A DNA stretch of 64,000 bases from contig NZ_CP061769.1 in the NCBI RefSeq assembly GCF_011420305.2, positions 124,001-188,000 on the forward strand, written 5' to 3'. Position 1 is the first letter of the stretch; every line of letters starts with the position of its first letter. Both the position numbers and the translations under genes were made by a program. The notes beneath the pieces are model-generated. The model worked only from the letters and a program-made list of their open reading frames with translations, did no database searches and had not been told where the DNA came from. This DNA is from Nocardioides ochotonae (GTDB lineage Bacteria > Actinomycetota > Actinomycetes > Propionibacteriales > Nocardioidaceae). Shown piece after piece: positions 17,945 through 26,020 of this stretch.

Positions 17945-20191
17945 TCAGCCCTGCCCGCCGGTCGCGCCGGCCTGGCTGGCGTTGGCGGCCTGGGCCGCCA
18001 CGGACGCCGCCACCGACACGTCGGGCTCGGTCTCGGCCTCGCGGTGCTCGCGCAGCACCAGCACGCTGCAGGTGTCGAGCTCGTACGTCGCCCCGGCCGC
18101 CAGCGGCGGGCTCGCGTCGGCGTCGCCGCCGGTGTCGATCACGACGTCCCACGCCTCGGCGTACTCCTCGGGCGGCAGGGTGATCGTGGCCGGGCCGTCG
18201 GCGTTGAAGTAGAGCACGAAGTGGTCGTCGACGATCGGCTGGCCGCGCTCGTCGCGCCCCGCGATGCCGTGGCCGTTGAGGTACATCCCGAGCGCCTTGG
18301 CGCCGTCGTCCCACTGGTCGTCCTCGATCGGGCGGCCGTCGAGGTGCAGCCACACGATGTCGTTGAGCCGGTCGCCGTCGCCGCCGTCGGGGACCCGGAC
18401 CGTGCCGCCGGTGAAGAACCGCTTGCGCCGGAACGTCGGGTGGTCGCGGCGCAGCCGGGCGACCGCGGCGGTGAACTCGACCAGCGGCAGGTCGGCGTCC
18501 TTCCAGTCCACCCAGCTGAGCTCGGAGTCCTGGGCGTAGGTGTTGTTGTTGCCCTGCTGGGTGCGGCCCAGCTCGTCACCGTGCAGCAGCATCGGCACGC
18601 CCTGGCTCAGCAGCAGCGTGGTGATCAGGTTGCGCTGGGCGCGCGCCCGCGCGGCCAGGATCTCCGGGTCGTCGGTGGGGCCCTCGACGCCGTGGTTGTT
18701 CGAGCGGTTGTGGCTCTCGCCGTCGTTGTTGTCCTCGCCGTTGGCGTCGTTGTGCTTCTCGTTGTAGGACACCAGGTCGCGCAGCGTGAACCCGTCGTGG
18801 GCGGTGACGAAGTTGATGCTGGCGAACGGACGCCGCCCGGAGTGCTCGTAGAGGTCCGAGGAGCCGGCGAGCCGGCTGGCGAACTCGCCCAGCGACGGCT
18901 CGCCGCGCCAGAAGTCGCGCACGGTGTCGCGGTAGGCGCCGTTCCACTCCGTCCACTGCGGCGGGAAGCCGCCGACCTGGTAGCCGCCCGGACCGACGTC
19001 CCAGGGCTCGGCGATCAGCTTGACCTGGCTGACCACCGGGTCCTGCTGCACGAGCTCGAAGAACGTCGCGAGCCGGTCCACCTCGTAGAACTCCCGCGCC
19101 AGGGTCGAGGCGAGGTCGAAGCGGAACCCGTCGACGTGCATCTCGGTGACCCAGTAGCGCAGCGAGTCCATGATCAGCTGCAGGGAGTGCGGGTGGCGCA
19201 CGTTGAGGCTGTTGCCGGTGCCCGTGTAGTCCATGTAGTAGCGCGGGTCGTCCTCGACCAGGCGGTAGTAGGCCTGGTTGTCGATGCCGCGGAAGCTCAG
19301 CGTCGGACCGAGGTGGTTGCCCTCCGCGGTGTGGTTGTAGACCACGTCGAGGATCACCTCGATGCCGGCGGCGTGCAGCGCCTTGACCATCGACTTGAAC
19401 TCCTGGACCTGCGCGCCGAGCGTGGCCGGGTCGCGCCCGGTCGAGGCGTAGTCGGCGTGCGGGGCGAAGAAGCCGAGGGTGTTGTAGCCCCAGTAGTTGC
19501 GCAGTCCCTTCTCCAGCAGCGTGCTGTCCTGCACGAACTGGTGGACCGGCATCAGCTCGATCGCGGTCACCCCGAGCTTCTGCAGGTGCGCGATCACGGC
19601 CGGGTGCGCGACGCCGGCGTAGGTGCCGCGCTGCTCGTCCGGCACGTCGGGGTGCAGCTCGGTGAGACCCTTGACGTGCGCCTCATAGATCAGGGTGTCG
19701 TTGTAGGCGTAGCCGGGGCGCCGGTCGCCCTCCCAGTCGAAGTAGGGGTTGATCACGACGCCGTGGGTCATGTGCGGCGCGGAGTCCTCGTCGTTGCGCG
19801 AGCCCTCGTCGCCGAAGTTGTAGGAGAACAGCGCCTGGTCCCAGTCGATGTCGCCGGTGGTCGCCTTGGCGTAGGGGTCGAGCAGCAGCTTGTTCGGGTT
19901 GCAGCGCAGCCCCTGCTCGGGGTCCCACGGACCGTGCACGCGGTAGCCGTAGCGCTGCCCGGGCTGGATGCGCGGCAGGTAGCAGTGCCAGACGTAGGCG
20001 TCGACCTCGGTCAGCTCCAGGCGGGTCTCGGACAGGGTGCCGTCGGCGGTCTCGTCGAACAGGCAGAGCTCGACGCGCTCGGCGACCTCGCTGAACAGCG
20101 CGAAGTTGGTCCCGCTGCCGTCGAAGGTGGCACCGAGGGGGTAGGGCTGGCCCGGCCAGACCTCGGGGGCGGCGTCGGCGGGATCGATCAC
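17945..20191 (-). CDS. treX: Glycogen debranching enzyme GlgX/TreX
   Basis: A 748-residue GH13 isoamylase-type enzyme that cleaves alpha-1,6 branches of glycogen and provides linear dextrins for TreY. It has an N-terminal CBM48 (YPLGATFDGSGTNFALFS). The barrel carries MHVDGFRFDLA near 355, LIAEPWDVGPGGYQVG near 392 and VTAHDGFTLRDLVSYN near 462. I chose GTG 20191 (VIDPADAAPEVWPGQPYPLG) because GAGAGG lies about 8 bases upstream and homologues begin here. The frame open to 20356 would add 55 low-complexity residues. First gene of the treXYZ operon, divergent from the acyl-CoA dehydrogenase. Confidence 0.93.
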   Translation of the reverse strand: MIDPADAAPEVWPGQPYPLGATFDGSGTNFALFSEVAERVELCLFDETADGTLSETRLELTEVDAYVWHCYLPRIQPGQRYGYRVHGPWDPEQGLRCNPNKLLLDPYAKATTGDIDWDQALFSYNFGDEGSRNDEDSAPHMTHGVVINPYFDWEGDRRPGYAYNDTLIYEAHVKGLTELHPDVPDEQRGTYAGVAHPAVIAHLQKLGVTAIELMPVHQFVQDSTLLEKGLRNYWGYNTLGFFAPHADYASTGRDPATLGAQVQEFKSMVKALHAAGIEVILDVVYNHTAEGNHLGPTLSFRGIDNQAYYRLVEDDPRYYMDYTGTGNSLNVRHPHSLQLIMDSLRYWVTEMHVDGFRFDLASTLAREFYEVDRLATFFELVQQDPVVSQVKLIAEPWDVGPGGYQVGGFPPQWTEWNGAYRDTVRDFWRGEPSLGEFASRLAGSSDLYEHSGRRPFASINFVTAHDGFTLRDLVSYNEKHNDANGEDNNDGESHNRSNNHGVEGPTDDPEILAARARAQRNLITTLLLSQGVPMLLHGDELGRTQQGNNNTYAQDSELSWVDWKDADLPLVEFTAAVARLRRDHPTFRRKRFFTGGTVRVPDGGDGDRLNDIVWLHLDGRPIEDDQWDDGAKALGMYLNGHGIAGRDERGQPIVDDHFVLYFNADGPATITLPPEEYAEAWDVVIDTGGDADASPPLAAGATYELDTCSVLVLREHREAETEPDVSVAASVAAQAANASQAGATGGQG

Positions 20192-20342
20192 GGGGGCACC
20201 TCTCGCGGGGCTGCGTGGAGCGGGACGGGTCGCGGCGGCACGGGGAGGGAGCGCGCGCGGACCCGGGGCGGCGGAGCCCGGCTTGTACCCGTTGGTCGCC
20301 GGAAGGAATCTTCCAGGCCTCCCGCCGTCTGTTACCGGTGAG

Positions 20343-20348
20343 TATCGT
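20343..20348 (+). promoter_or_regulatory. -10 hexamer TATCGT of the acyl-CoA dehydrogenase gene (leaderless)
   Basis: Six bases separate the hexamer from the ATG. A short palindrome, GGAAGGAATCTTCC, lies at 20301-20314 in the shared treX/dehydrogenase intergenic region and could be an operator. Its arms are only 5 bp. Confidence 0.5.
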
Positions 20349-20354
20349 GGCGCC

Positions 20355-21500
20355 ATGAAGCGAGCGATCTATGACGAGGACCACGAGGCATTCCGCGGCT
20401 CGGTGCGCGAGTTCCTGGAGCGCTCGGTGCTCCCGGACGTCGAGCAGTACGCCGAGGCGAAGGCGATCCCGCGCGAGTTCTGGCTCGAGGCCGGGCGCCA
20501 GGGCCTGCTCGGCCTGGCGATCCCCGAGGAGTACGGCGGGGCCGGGGCCGACGACTACCGGTTCAACGCGGTCCTGCTCGAGGAGCTCAACAAGGTCAAC
20601 GCCGCGCTCGGCTCCTGCGTGGGCATCCACGCCGACATCACCGCGCCGTACCTCGTCGAGCTCGGCACCGAGGAGCAGAAGAAGCGCTGGCTGCCCGGCG
20701 TGGCCGCGGGCGAGATCCTGCTGGCCATCGGCATGACCGAGCCCTCCGGCGGCTCCGACCTCGCCGCGCTGCGGACCACCGCCGTGCGCGACGGCGACTC
20801 CTGGGTCATCAACGGCTCGAAGACCTTCATCACCAACGGCTACTCCGCCGACCTGGTGCTGGTCGCGGCCCGCACCTCCCCGGAGAAGAAGGCCCGCGGC
20901 ATCACCCTGTTCGCCGTGGAGACCGGCACCCCCGGCTTCAGCCGCGGCCGCAAGCTCGACAAGGTCGGCCAGGACGAGTCCGACACCGCCGAGCTGTTCT
21001 TCGAGGACGTGCGCGTCACCGACGCCGAGATCGTCGGCGAGCTCGACGGCGGCTTCATCCACATGATGCAGAAGCTGCCGCAGGAGCGGCTGGGCTGCGC
21101 GATCTCCAACGTCGCGCACGCCGCGCAGATCCTCGAGGAGACCATCGCCTACGCCAAGGAGCGCAAGGCGTTCGGGCAGTCGATCGGGCAGTTCCAGCAC
21201 AACAAGTTCCTGCTCGCCGAGCAGGTGACCAAGATCGAGGTCACCCAGGCCTACATCGACCAGTGCGTGGTCGCCCACGACGCCGGCGAGCTCAGCCCGA
21301 TCGACGCCGCGAAGGCGAAGTGGTGGTCCTCGCAGGTGCAGAACGAGGTGCTCGACCACTGTGTGCAGCTGCACGGCGGCTACGGCTTCATGAACGAGTA
21401 CCGCGTCGCCCGCGCCTGGCGCGACGCCCGCGTCTCGAAGATCTGGGCCGGCTCCAACGAGATCATGAAGGAGCTCATCGGGCGCGACCTCGGCCTCTGA
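20355..21500 (+). CDS. Acyl-CoA dehydrogenase, long-chain (LCAD) type
   Basis: A 381-residue FAD enzyme for the first step of fatty-acid beta-oxidation or a related acyl-CoA desaturation. Conserved blocks are IGMTEPSGGSDLAALRTTAV, KERKAFGQSIGQFQHNKF and QLHGGYGFMNEYRVARAWRD. The C-terminal motif is IWAGSNEIMKELIGR, so the catalytic Glu of MCAD-type enzymes is absent there. Instead ILEETIAYAKERKAFG supplies a Glu pair at 261-262, as in LCAD/IVD-type enzymes. It is therefore expected to be active. The start ATG 20355 is fixed by a -10 hexamer six bases upstream. It stands alone; the next gene is unrelated. Confidence 0.9.
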   Translation: MKRAIYDEDHEAFRGSVREFLERSVLPDVEQYAEAKAIPREFWLEAGRQGLLGLAIPEEYGGAGADDYRFNAVLLEELNKVNAALGSCVGIHADITAPYLVELGTEEQKKRWLPGVAAGEILLAIGMTEPSGGSDLAALRTTAVRDGDSWVINGSKTFITNGYSADLVLVAARTSPEKKARGITLFAVETGTPGFSRGRKLDKVGQDESDTAELFFEDVRVTDAEIVGELDGGFIHMMQKLPQERLGCAISNVAHAAQILEETIAYAKERKAFGQSIGQFQHNKFLLAEQVTKIEVTQAYIDQCVVAHDAGELSPIDAAKAKWWSSQVQNEVLDHCVQLHGGYGFMNEYRVARAWRDARVSKIWAGSNEIMKELIGRDLGL

Positions 21501-21560
21501 GGCGTCTCGGTCAGCGTGCCCTTGCTTGTCGGGTCGCGTCGGGCGGGCCACCATCGGGGG

Positions 21561-22304
21561 ATGAGTCCCAAGGCCCGGCACCCCGCATCCGCCACCCATG
21601 CCGGCGAGCCCGGCGTGCCGGGCAGCGGCGGCGGGGTGCGGGGGCGGCTGAACTGGCTGCGGGCCGGCGTGATGGGCGCCAACGACGGCGTGGTGTCCAC
21701 CGCCGGTCTGGTGGTCGGCGTCGCGGGCGCGACCACCGACCAGGGCGCGATCGCGGTCGCCGGTGTCTCCGGGCTGGTCTCCGGCGCGATCAGCATGGCC
21801 GCCGGGGAGTACCTCTCGACCAGCACCCAGCGCGACTCCGAGCTCGCGATGCTCGACACCGAGCGCCGCGAGCTGGCCGAGCAGCCCGAGGCCGAGCGCG
21901 ACGAGCTCGCCGGCCTGCTCGTCGAGCGCGGGCTGAGCGAGGAGACCGCCCGCGAGGCGGCGGAGCAGATGATGGCCCGCGACCCGCTGGCCGCGCACGC
22001 GCGCGTCGAGCTCGGCATCGACCCCGACGACATCACCAACCCGTGGGCGGCGGCGTTCGCCTCCGCGGTGTCGTTCGTGACCGGTGCGGCGTTGCCGCTG
22101 CTGGTGATCCTGCTGGCGCCCGACGACATCCGGGTCGTGGTCACGGTGCTGAGCGTGCTGGTCGCGCTGGCGATCACCGGCTTCACCAGCGCGACGCTGG
22201 GCTACGCGCCGCGCACCCGGGCAGTGGTGCGCAACGTGGCCGGGGGCGCGCTGGCGATGGGGGTCACCTACGGGATCGGGTCGTTGCTGGGCACGCAGGT
22301 CTGA
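21561..22304 (+). CDS. VIT1/CCC1-family iron/manganese transporter
   Basis: A 247-residue membrane protein. LNWLRAGVMGANDGVVSTAG is the VIT/CCC1 hallmark in helix 1. SGLVSGAISMAAGEYLSTST carries the conserved transport-site residues of helix 2. A charged metal-binding-like domain (about 85-160) follows, then three further helices. Family members move Fe2+ or Mn2+ out of the cytoplasm. I chose ATG 21561 after GGGGG; an earlier ATG at 21516 lies in unconserved sequence. No iron-regulator box was recognised upstream. Confidence 0.87.
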   Translation: MSPKARHPASATHAGEPGVPGSGGGVRGRLNWLRAGVMGANDGVVSTAGLVVGVAGATTDQGAIAVAGVSGLVSGAISMAAGEYLSTSTQRDSELAMLDTERRELAEQPEAERDELAGLLVERGLSEETAREAAEQMMARDPLAAHARVELGIDPDDITNPWAAAFASAVSFVTGAALPLLVILLAPDDIRVVVTVLSVLVALAITGFTSATLGYAPRTRAVVRNVAGGALAMGVTYGIGSLLGTQV

Positions 22305-22325
22305 GGACGTCGAGGGCCGCGACCG

Positions 22326-22784
22326 TCACCGCAGCCACAGCCCCTCGTCCACCTCGTCGCCCTCGACGTGGTGGCCGGCGGCGTACAGCGCCCGCATCGC
22401 CGCGTCGACGGCACGGAGGGTGTGGGGCACGCCGTACCGCTCCTCGCCCCACACCCGGTGCATCCGCACCCGCACCTGGGTCGGCGGGGCGGTGTCGAGG
22501 GTCTCCACGTCGACGGTCGCCATGAAGGCCCAGGTGACCAGGCGCCGCGGGAGCAGGCCGAGGCGCAGCAGGTACCCGATGTCCTCGGGGACGAGCAGCT
22601 CGCGTGTCCAGGACCCGAGCCGCAGCCGGGCGCGACCGGGCTCGCGCTCCTGGAGCCGGTAGCGAGCACCGATGAGCGCGTCGACGAGCGCCGACACGGC
22701 CACCTCGGCCGGCGCGGACGTCGTGAGGGTGAGGACAGGTTCCACCATCTGGTGCGGCTTCATCCGCCGCTGCTTGTCGCGCAT
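22326..22784 (-). CDS. Uncharacterised conserved-looking 152-residue protein
   Basis: I do not recognise the family. The protein is soluble with an alternating beta pattern (VEPVLTLTTSAPAEVAVSAL, YRLQEREPGRARLRLG, VRVRMHRVWGEERYGVP), reminiscent of SRPBCC/START-like folds, but no diagnostic motif is visible. The start ATG 22784 has GAGGAGG about 10 bases upstream; an in-frame ATG at 22763 is the alternative. It is convergent with the VIT gene and divergent from thpR across about 105 bases. Codon use matches its neighbours. Confidence 0.65.
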   Translation of the reverse strand: MRDKQRRMKPHQMVEPVLTLTTSAPAEVAVSALVDALIGARYRLQEREPGRARLRLGSWTRELLVPEDIGYLLRLGLLPRRLVTWAFMATVDVETLDTAPPTQVRVRMHRVWGEERYGVPHTLRAVDAAMRALYAAGHHVEGDEVDEGLWLR

Positions 22785-22877
22785 GCCCTCGCCGCCTCCT
22801 CGATCGCCGGCGGCCCCCGGCCGGCATCCGCACCCTGCCCCCGCTCGCGCCGGGTCAATCGGATGTTCGGAGATGTC

Positions 22878-22883
22878 TAGCAT
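22878..22883 (+). promoter_or_regulatory. -10 hexamer TAGCAT of thpR (leaderless)
   Basis: The hexamer is followed by six bases (CTGGGG) and the ATG. The G run could also serve as a weak ribosome site. Confidence 0.55.
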
Positions 22884-22889
22884 CTGGGG

Positions 22890-23456
22890 ATGCGGATGTT
22901 CGCGGCCGTGGTGCCACCCGAGGAGGTCGTCGCGGACCTCGACGCCTTCCTCAACGTACGCCGCGACGCCGGGCCGTTCCGCTGGGCCTCGGCGGAGCAG
23001 CTGCACGTGACGGTGGCGTTCTACGCCGACGTGCCGGAGCGGGCGCTCGACGACCTGGTCGAGCGGCTGGGGCGGGCCGCCGCGAAGCGCACGGCCTTCG
23101 AGACGCGGATCGCCGGCGGCGGCGCGTTCCCGCACGTCGCCGGGGCCCGGGTGATCTGGGCCGGCCTGGACCTCGACGAGGAGGGCCGCACCGAGCTCGA
23201 CCGGCTCGCCACCGGGGCGCGGGCGGCCGCGAGCCGCGCCGGCGTCGCCGTCGACGGCCAGCGCTTCCGCCCGCACGTGACGCTGGCCCGGCTGCGCCAC
23301 CCCGACGACGTGAGCGACTGGGTGCGGCTGCTGGACACCTACGAGGGCCCGGCCTGGACCATCGACCGGCTCCGGCTGATCGCCTCCCACCTCGGCGAGG
23401 GCCCCCGCGGCCGCCCCCGCTACGAGCTCGTCGACGAGCTCCTCCTCGGCCGCTGA
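22890..23456 (+). CDS. thpR: RNA 2',3'-cyclic phosphodiesterase (LigT/2H family)
   Basis: A 188-residue 2H phosphoesterase. The two HxT/S motifs are LHVTVAFY near residue 38 and RPHVTLARL near 127, spaced as in ThpR/LigT. The enzyme hydrolyses 2',3'-cyclic phosphate ends of RNA and can ligate tRNA halves in vitro. A -10 hexamer six bases before the ATG fixes the start. pepN follows after 20 bases but has its own -10 element. Confidence 0.88.
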   Translation: MRMFAAVVPPEEVVADLDAFLNVRRDAGPFRWASAEQLHVTVAFYADVPERALDDLVERLGRAAAKRTAFETRIAGGGAFPHVAGARVIWAGLDLDEEGRTELDRLATGARAAASRAGVAVDGQRFRPHVTLARLRHPDDVSDWVRLLDTYEGPAWTIDRLRLIASHLGEGPRGRPRYELVDELLLGR

Positions 23457-23464
23457 CGCCCCGC

Positions 23465-23470
23465 TACGGT
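23465..23470 (+). promoter_or_regulatory. -10 hexamer TACGGT of pepN (leaderless)
   Basis: It lies in the 20-base gap after thpR, six bases before the pepN ATG. pepN may therefore be transcribed independently of thpR. Confidence 0.5.
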
Positions 23471-23476
23471 CGGGGC

Positions 23477-25915
23477 ATGTCCCTCACCCTCGACGAGGCC
23501 CGTGCCCGGGCCGCCCAGCTGAGCGACGTCGCCTACGACATCGAGCTCGACCTCACCGACCCCGCCGCGGAGACGTTCGGCTGCCGCACCCGGGTCACGT
23601 TCACGACCACCGGGCCCGACACCTTCCTCGAGCTCAGCGGTGCGCGCGACCTCGAGGTGCTCGTGGACGGCGCCCCCGCCCCCACGTCGTACGACGGGCG
23701 AAGGATCGCGCTCACCGGCCTGCCCACCGGCGTGCCGGTGAGGGTCGAGGTGACCGCTCGGGTCCCGTACGTCACCGACGGCGACGGGATGCACCGCTTC
23801 ACCGACCCCGCGGACGGCGAGACCTACCTGTCGGCCTACCTCGGCATGGACGTCTCCCAGCGGGTCTTCGCCTGCTTCGACCAGGTCGACCTCAAGGCGC
23901 CGGTGACCATGACCGTGCACGCCGACCCCGCCTGGACGGTGCTGGCCAACGGCCGGGCGCGCGAGCACGGCGACGGCACCTGGCGCTTCGCGACCACCCC
24001 GCCGATCCCCACCAACATGGTGGTCGTCTGCGCCGGCCCGTGGCACTCGGTGACCTGGGAGCACCGCGGACTGCCGTTCGGCTGGCACGCGCGCCGCTCG
24101 CTGGCCGCCGAGCTCGACCGCGACGCCGCGGAGCTGCGCGCGCTCACCGAGGGCTGCTTCGACCACTACGCCGAGCTGCTCGCCGAGCCGTTCGTCTTCG
24201 ACTCCTACGACCAGGCGTTCGTGCCGGGCCAGAACTGGGGCGCGCTGGAGACCCCGGGCTGCGTGACCTACCGCGACGAGCTGCTGCCCCGCGGCCGGGT
24301 GAGCGAGCCGATGCGGGTGCGCCGCGCGACGATCGTGGCCCACGAGATGGCGCACATGTGGTTCGGCAACCTGGTCACGATGCGCTGGTGGGAGGACACC
24401 TGGCTCAACGAGTCCTTCGCCGACTACATGGGCTACCGCGTCGCGCGCGACGGGGCCGGGTACGCCGACACGCTGGTCGCCCACGAGGCGCGCCGCAAGC
24501 CGCGGGCCTACGACGCCGACCTGCGTGGCTCCACCCACCCGGTCGCGCCGCGCGCCGAGGACGTGCCCGACGTGGACGCGGCGTTCAACAACTTCGACCA
24601 GATCTCCTACGCCAAGGGCAACTCGGTGCTGCGCCAGCTGGTGACCTGGCTCGGCGACGAGGCGTTCCTGGCCGGCGTCGACGCCCACCTCGCCGCCCAC
24701 CGCTTCGGCAACGCGACGCTCGCCGACTTCGTCGACGCCCTCGACGCCGCCTCCGAGCGCGACGTCCGCGGCTGGGTCGAGGCGTGGCTGCGCCGCTCGG
24801 GCCACGACACGATCCGCGTCGATCGCGACGGCGGCGTACCGGTGCTGACCCGCGAGGGCGAGCGCCCACACCGCCTCCGCGTCACGGCGTACGACGTGGC
24901 GCCGGGCGGCGCCTGGACCGAGGTCGGCTCCCGCTTCGTCGACGTCGCCGACGAGCCGGTGCGCCTCGAGGACTGGGCCGGTCGGGTCGTGGTGCCGAAC
25001 AGCCACGGCGAGACCTTCGCGCGGCTGCGCCTGGACCCGCTCTCCTGGGACGCGGCGCGCGCCGGGCTGTCCGGCCTCGACGACGTGGCTGTCCGCACGG
25101 TGCTGTGGCAGCACGCCTTCGAGCTGGTGCAGTCGCGGCTGCTCCCGGTCGAGGAGTACGCCGACCTGGTGGCCACCCACCTGCCCGCGGAGTCGCATCC
25201 CGAGCTGCTCGAGGCGGTGCTGGAGCGCACCCTCGACGAGGTGCTGCTGCGCCGGACCGCGCCGGGCGACGCCGAGTGGCTCCTCGCGGTGGTCGCCGCG
25301 GCCTGCGCGCGTGGGCTGGCGGACGGCGCCGGGGACCCCGAGCGCGCCCTGGCCTGCACCCGCGGCCTGATCGCCACCGCCACCGACGTCGACCTGCTGG
25401 GCGGCTGGCTGGCCGCGGCCCGCGCCGGTGGGCGCACCGCCGAGGGCGTCGAGCTGACGCCGGGACTTCTCTGGGGGATCGTGCACCGCCTCGCCGAGCT
25501 GGGGGCGCTGGACGCCGCCGTGATCGAGGAGGAGCGGCGCCGCGACGGCACCGTCGACGGCGAGCTCGGCGCCGCGCGGGCGCTGGCGGCCCGCCCCACC
25601 GAGGAGGCCAAGGCGGAGGCGTGGGCGCGGATGGCCGACGACCCCGAGGTCTCCAACCGGCTCTACGCCGCGCTCGCCGCGGGGCTGTGGTCGCCGGGGC
25701 AGACCGACCTGCTCGCGCCGTACGTCGCCCGCTACCTCGCCGAGTCGCCCGGCATCGCCGAGCGCCGCGGCCAGGCGTTCTCCCAGGTCGTGGGCCGCGC
25801 CTTCCCCGCGCTCGCCCTCGACCCCACGCAGGTGCAGCTGCTGCGCGACGCCCTCGACGGCGAGATGCCCCCGGTGCTGCGCCGGCACTGGCAGGACCGC
25901 CTCGACGACCTCTGA
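23477..25915 (+). CDS. pepN: Aminopeptidase N (M1 family zinc metallopeptidase)
   Basis: An 812-residue M1 aminopeptidase that trims N-terminal residues from peptides. The zinc motif HEMAHMWFGNLVTMRWWEDT (HExxH near 288), with NESFADYMG near 311 supplying the third ligand, is intact. The N-terminal beta domain and the C-terminal ERAP1-like alpha domain are both full length. The exopeptidase motif normally written GXMEN reads GALET here, in GQNWGALETPGCVTYRDELL. The Glu that holds the substrate amine is kept, but Met and Asn are changed, which is unusual. An intergenic repeat array starts right after the stop. Confidence 0.92.
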   Translation: MSLTLDEARARAAQLSDVAYDIELDLTDPAAETFGCRTRVTFTTTGPDTFLELSGARDLEVLVDGAPAPTSYDGRRIALTGLPTGVPVRVEVTARVPYVTDGDGMHRFTDPADGETYLSAYLGMDVSQRVFACFDQVDLKAPVTMTVHADPAWTVLANGRAREHGDGTWRFATTPPIPTNMVVVCAGPWHSVTWEHRGLPFGWHARRSLAAELDRDAAELRALTEGCFDHYAELLAEPFVFDSYDQAFVPGQNWGALETPGCVTYRDELLPRGRVSEPMRVRRATIVAHEMAHMWFGNLVTMRWWEDTWLNESFADYMGYRVARDGAGYADTLVAHEARRKPRAYDADLRGSTHPVAPRAEDVPDVDAAFNNFDQISYAKGNSVLRQLVTWLGDEAFLAGVDAHLAAHRFGNATLADFVDALDAASERDVRGWVEAWLRRSGHDTIRVDRDGGVPVLTREGERPHRLRVTAYDVAPGGAWTEVGSRFVDVADEPVRLEDWAGRVVVPNSHGETFARLRLDPLSWDAARAGLSGLDDVAVRTVLWQHAFELVQSRLLPVEEYADLVATHLPAESHPELLEAVLERTLDEVLLRRTAPGDAEWLLAVVAAACARGLADGAGDPERALACTRGLIATATDVDLLGGWLAAARAGGRTAEGVELTPGLLWGIVHRLAELGALDAAVIEEERRRDGTVDGELGAARALAARPTEEAKAEAWARMADDPEVSNRLYAALAAGLWSPGQTDLLAPYVARYLAESPGIAERRGQAFSQVVGRAFPALALDPTQVQLLRDALDGEMPPVLRRHWQDRLDDL

Positions 25916-25918
25916 CCC

Positions 25919-25985
25919 CTCGCCGAGTCGGGGCCACTGGTTGCGCGAGTCGGCGCCGATGGTGCGGCGAGTCGGGGCAAATGGC
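25919..25985. repeat. Intergenic 22-bp-period repeat element, copy B
   Basis: Three units have GAGTC cores at 25925, 25947 and 25969, exactly 22 bases apart. On the minus strand each unit reads roughly CCGACTCGCGCAACCA. The terminal unit (TCGCCGAGTCGG) begins within 5 bases of the pepN stop, the same polarity as in copies A and C. Confidence 0.8.
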
Positions 25986-26007
25986 GGGCACTGTCGGCGG
26001 ATGTGAC

Positions 26008-26013
26008 TAGGTT
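26008..26013 (+). promoter_or_regulatory. -10 hexamer TAGGTT of pntAA (leaderless)
   Basis: It lies seven bases before GTG 26021. The same TAGGTT context precedes the NTF2-like gene at 49335. This supports starting pntAA at 26021 and not at the GTG at 26003, which lies upstream of the hexamer. Confidence 0.55.
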
Positions 26014-26020
26014 CACCCCT

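Noticed and set aside
15662..20341. 1559-codon plus-strand open frame across treY/treX
   Set aside because: Antisense to two unambiguous GH13 genes; no domain motifs, low-complexity composition.
26003..26020. Start of pntAA at GTG 26003
   Set aside because: It would precede the -10 hexamer at 26008-26013. Homologues begin about two residues before VAVVRE, which fits 26021.
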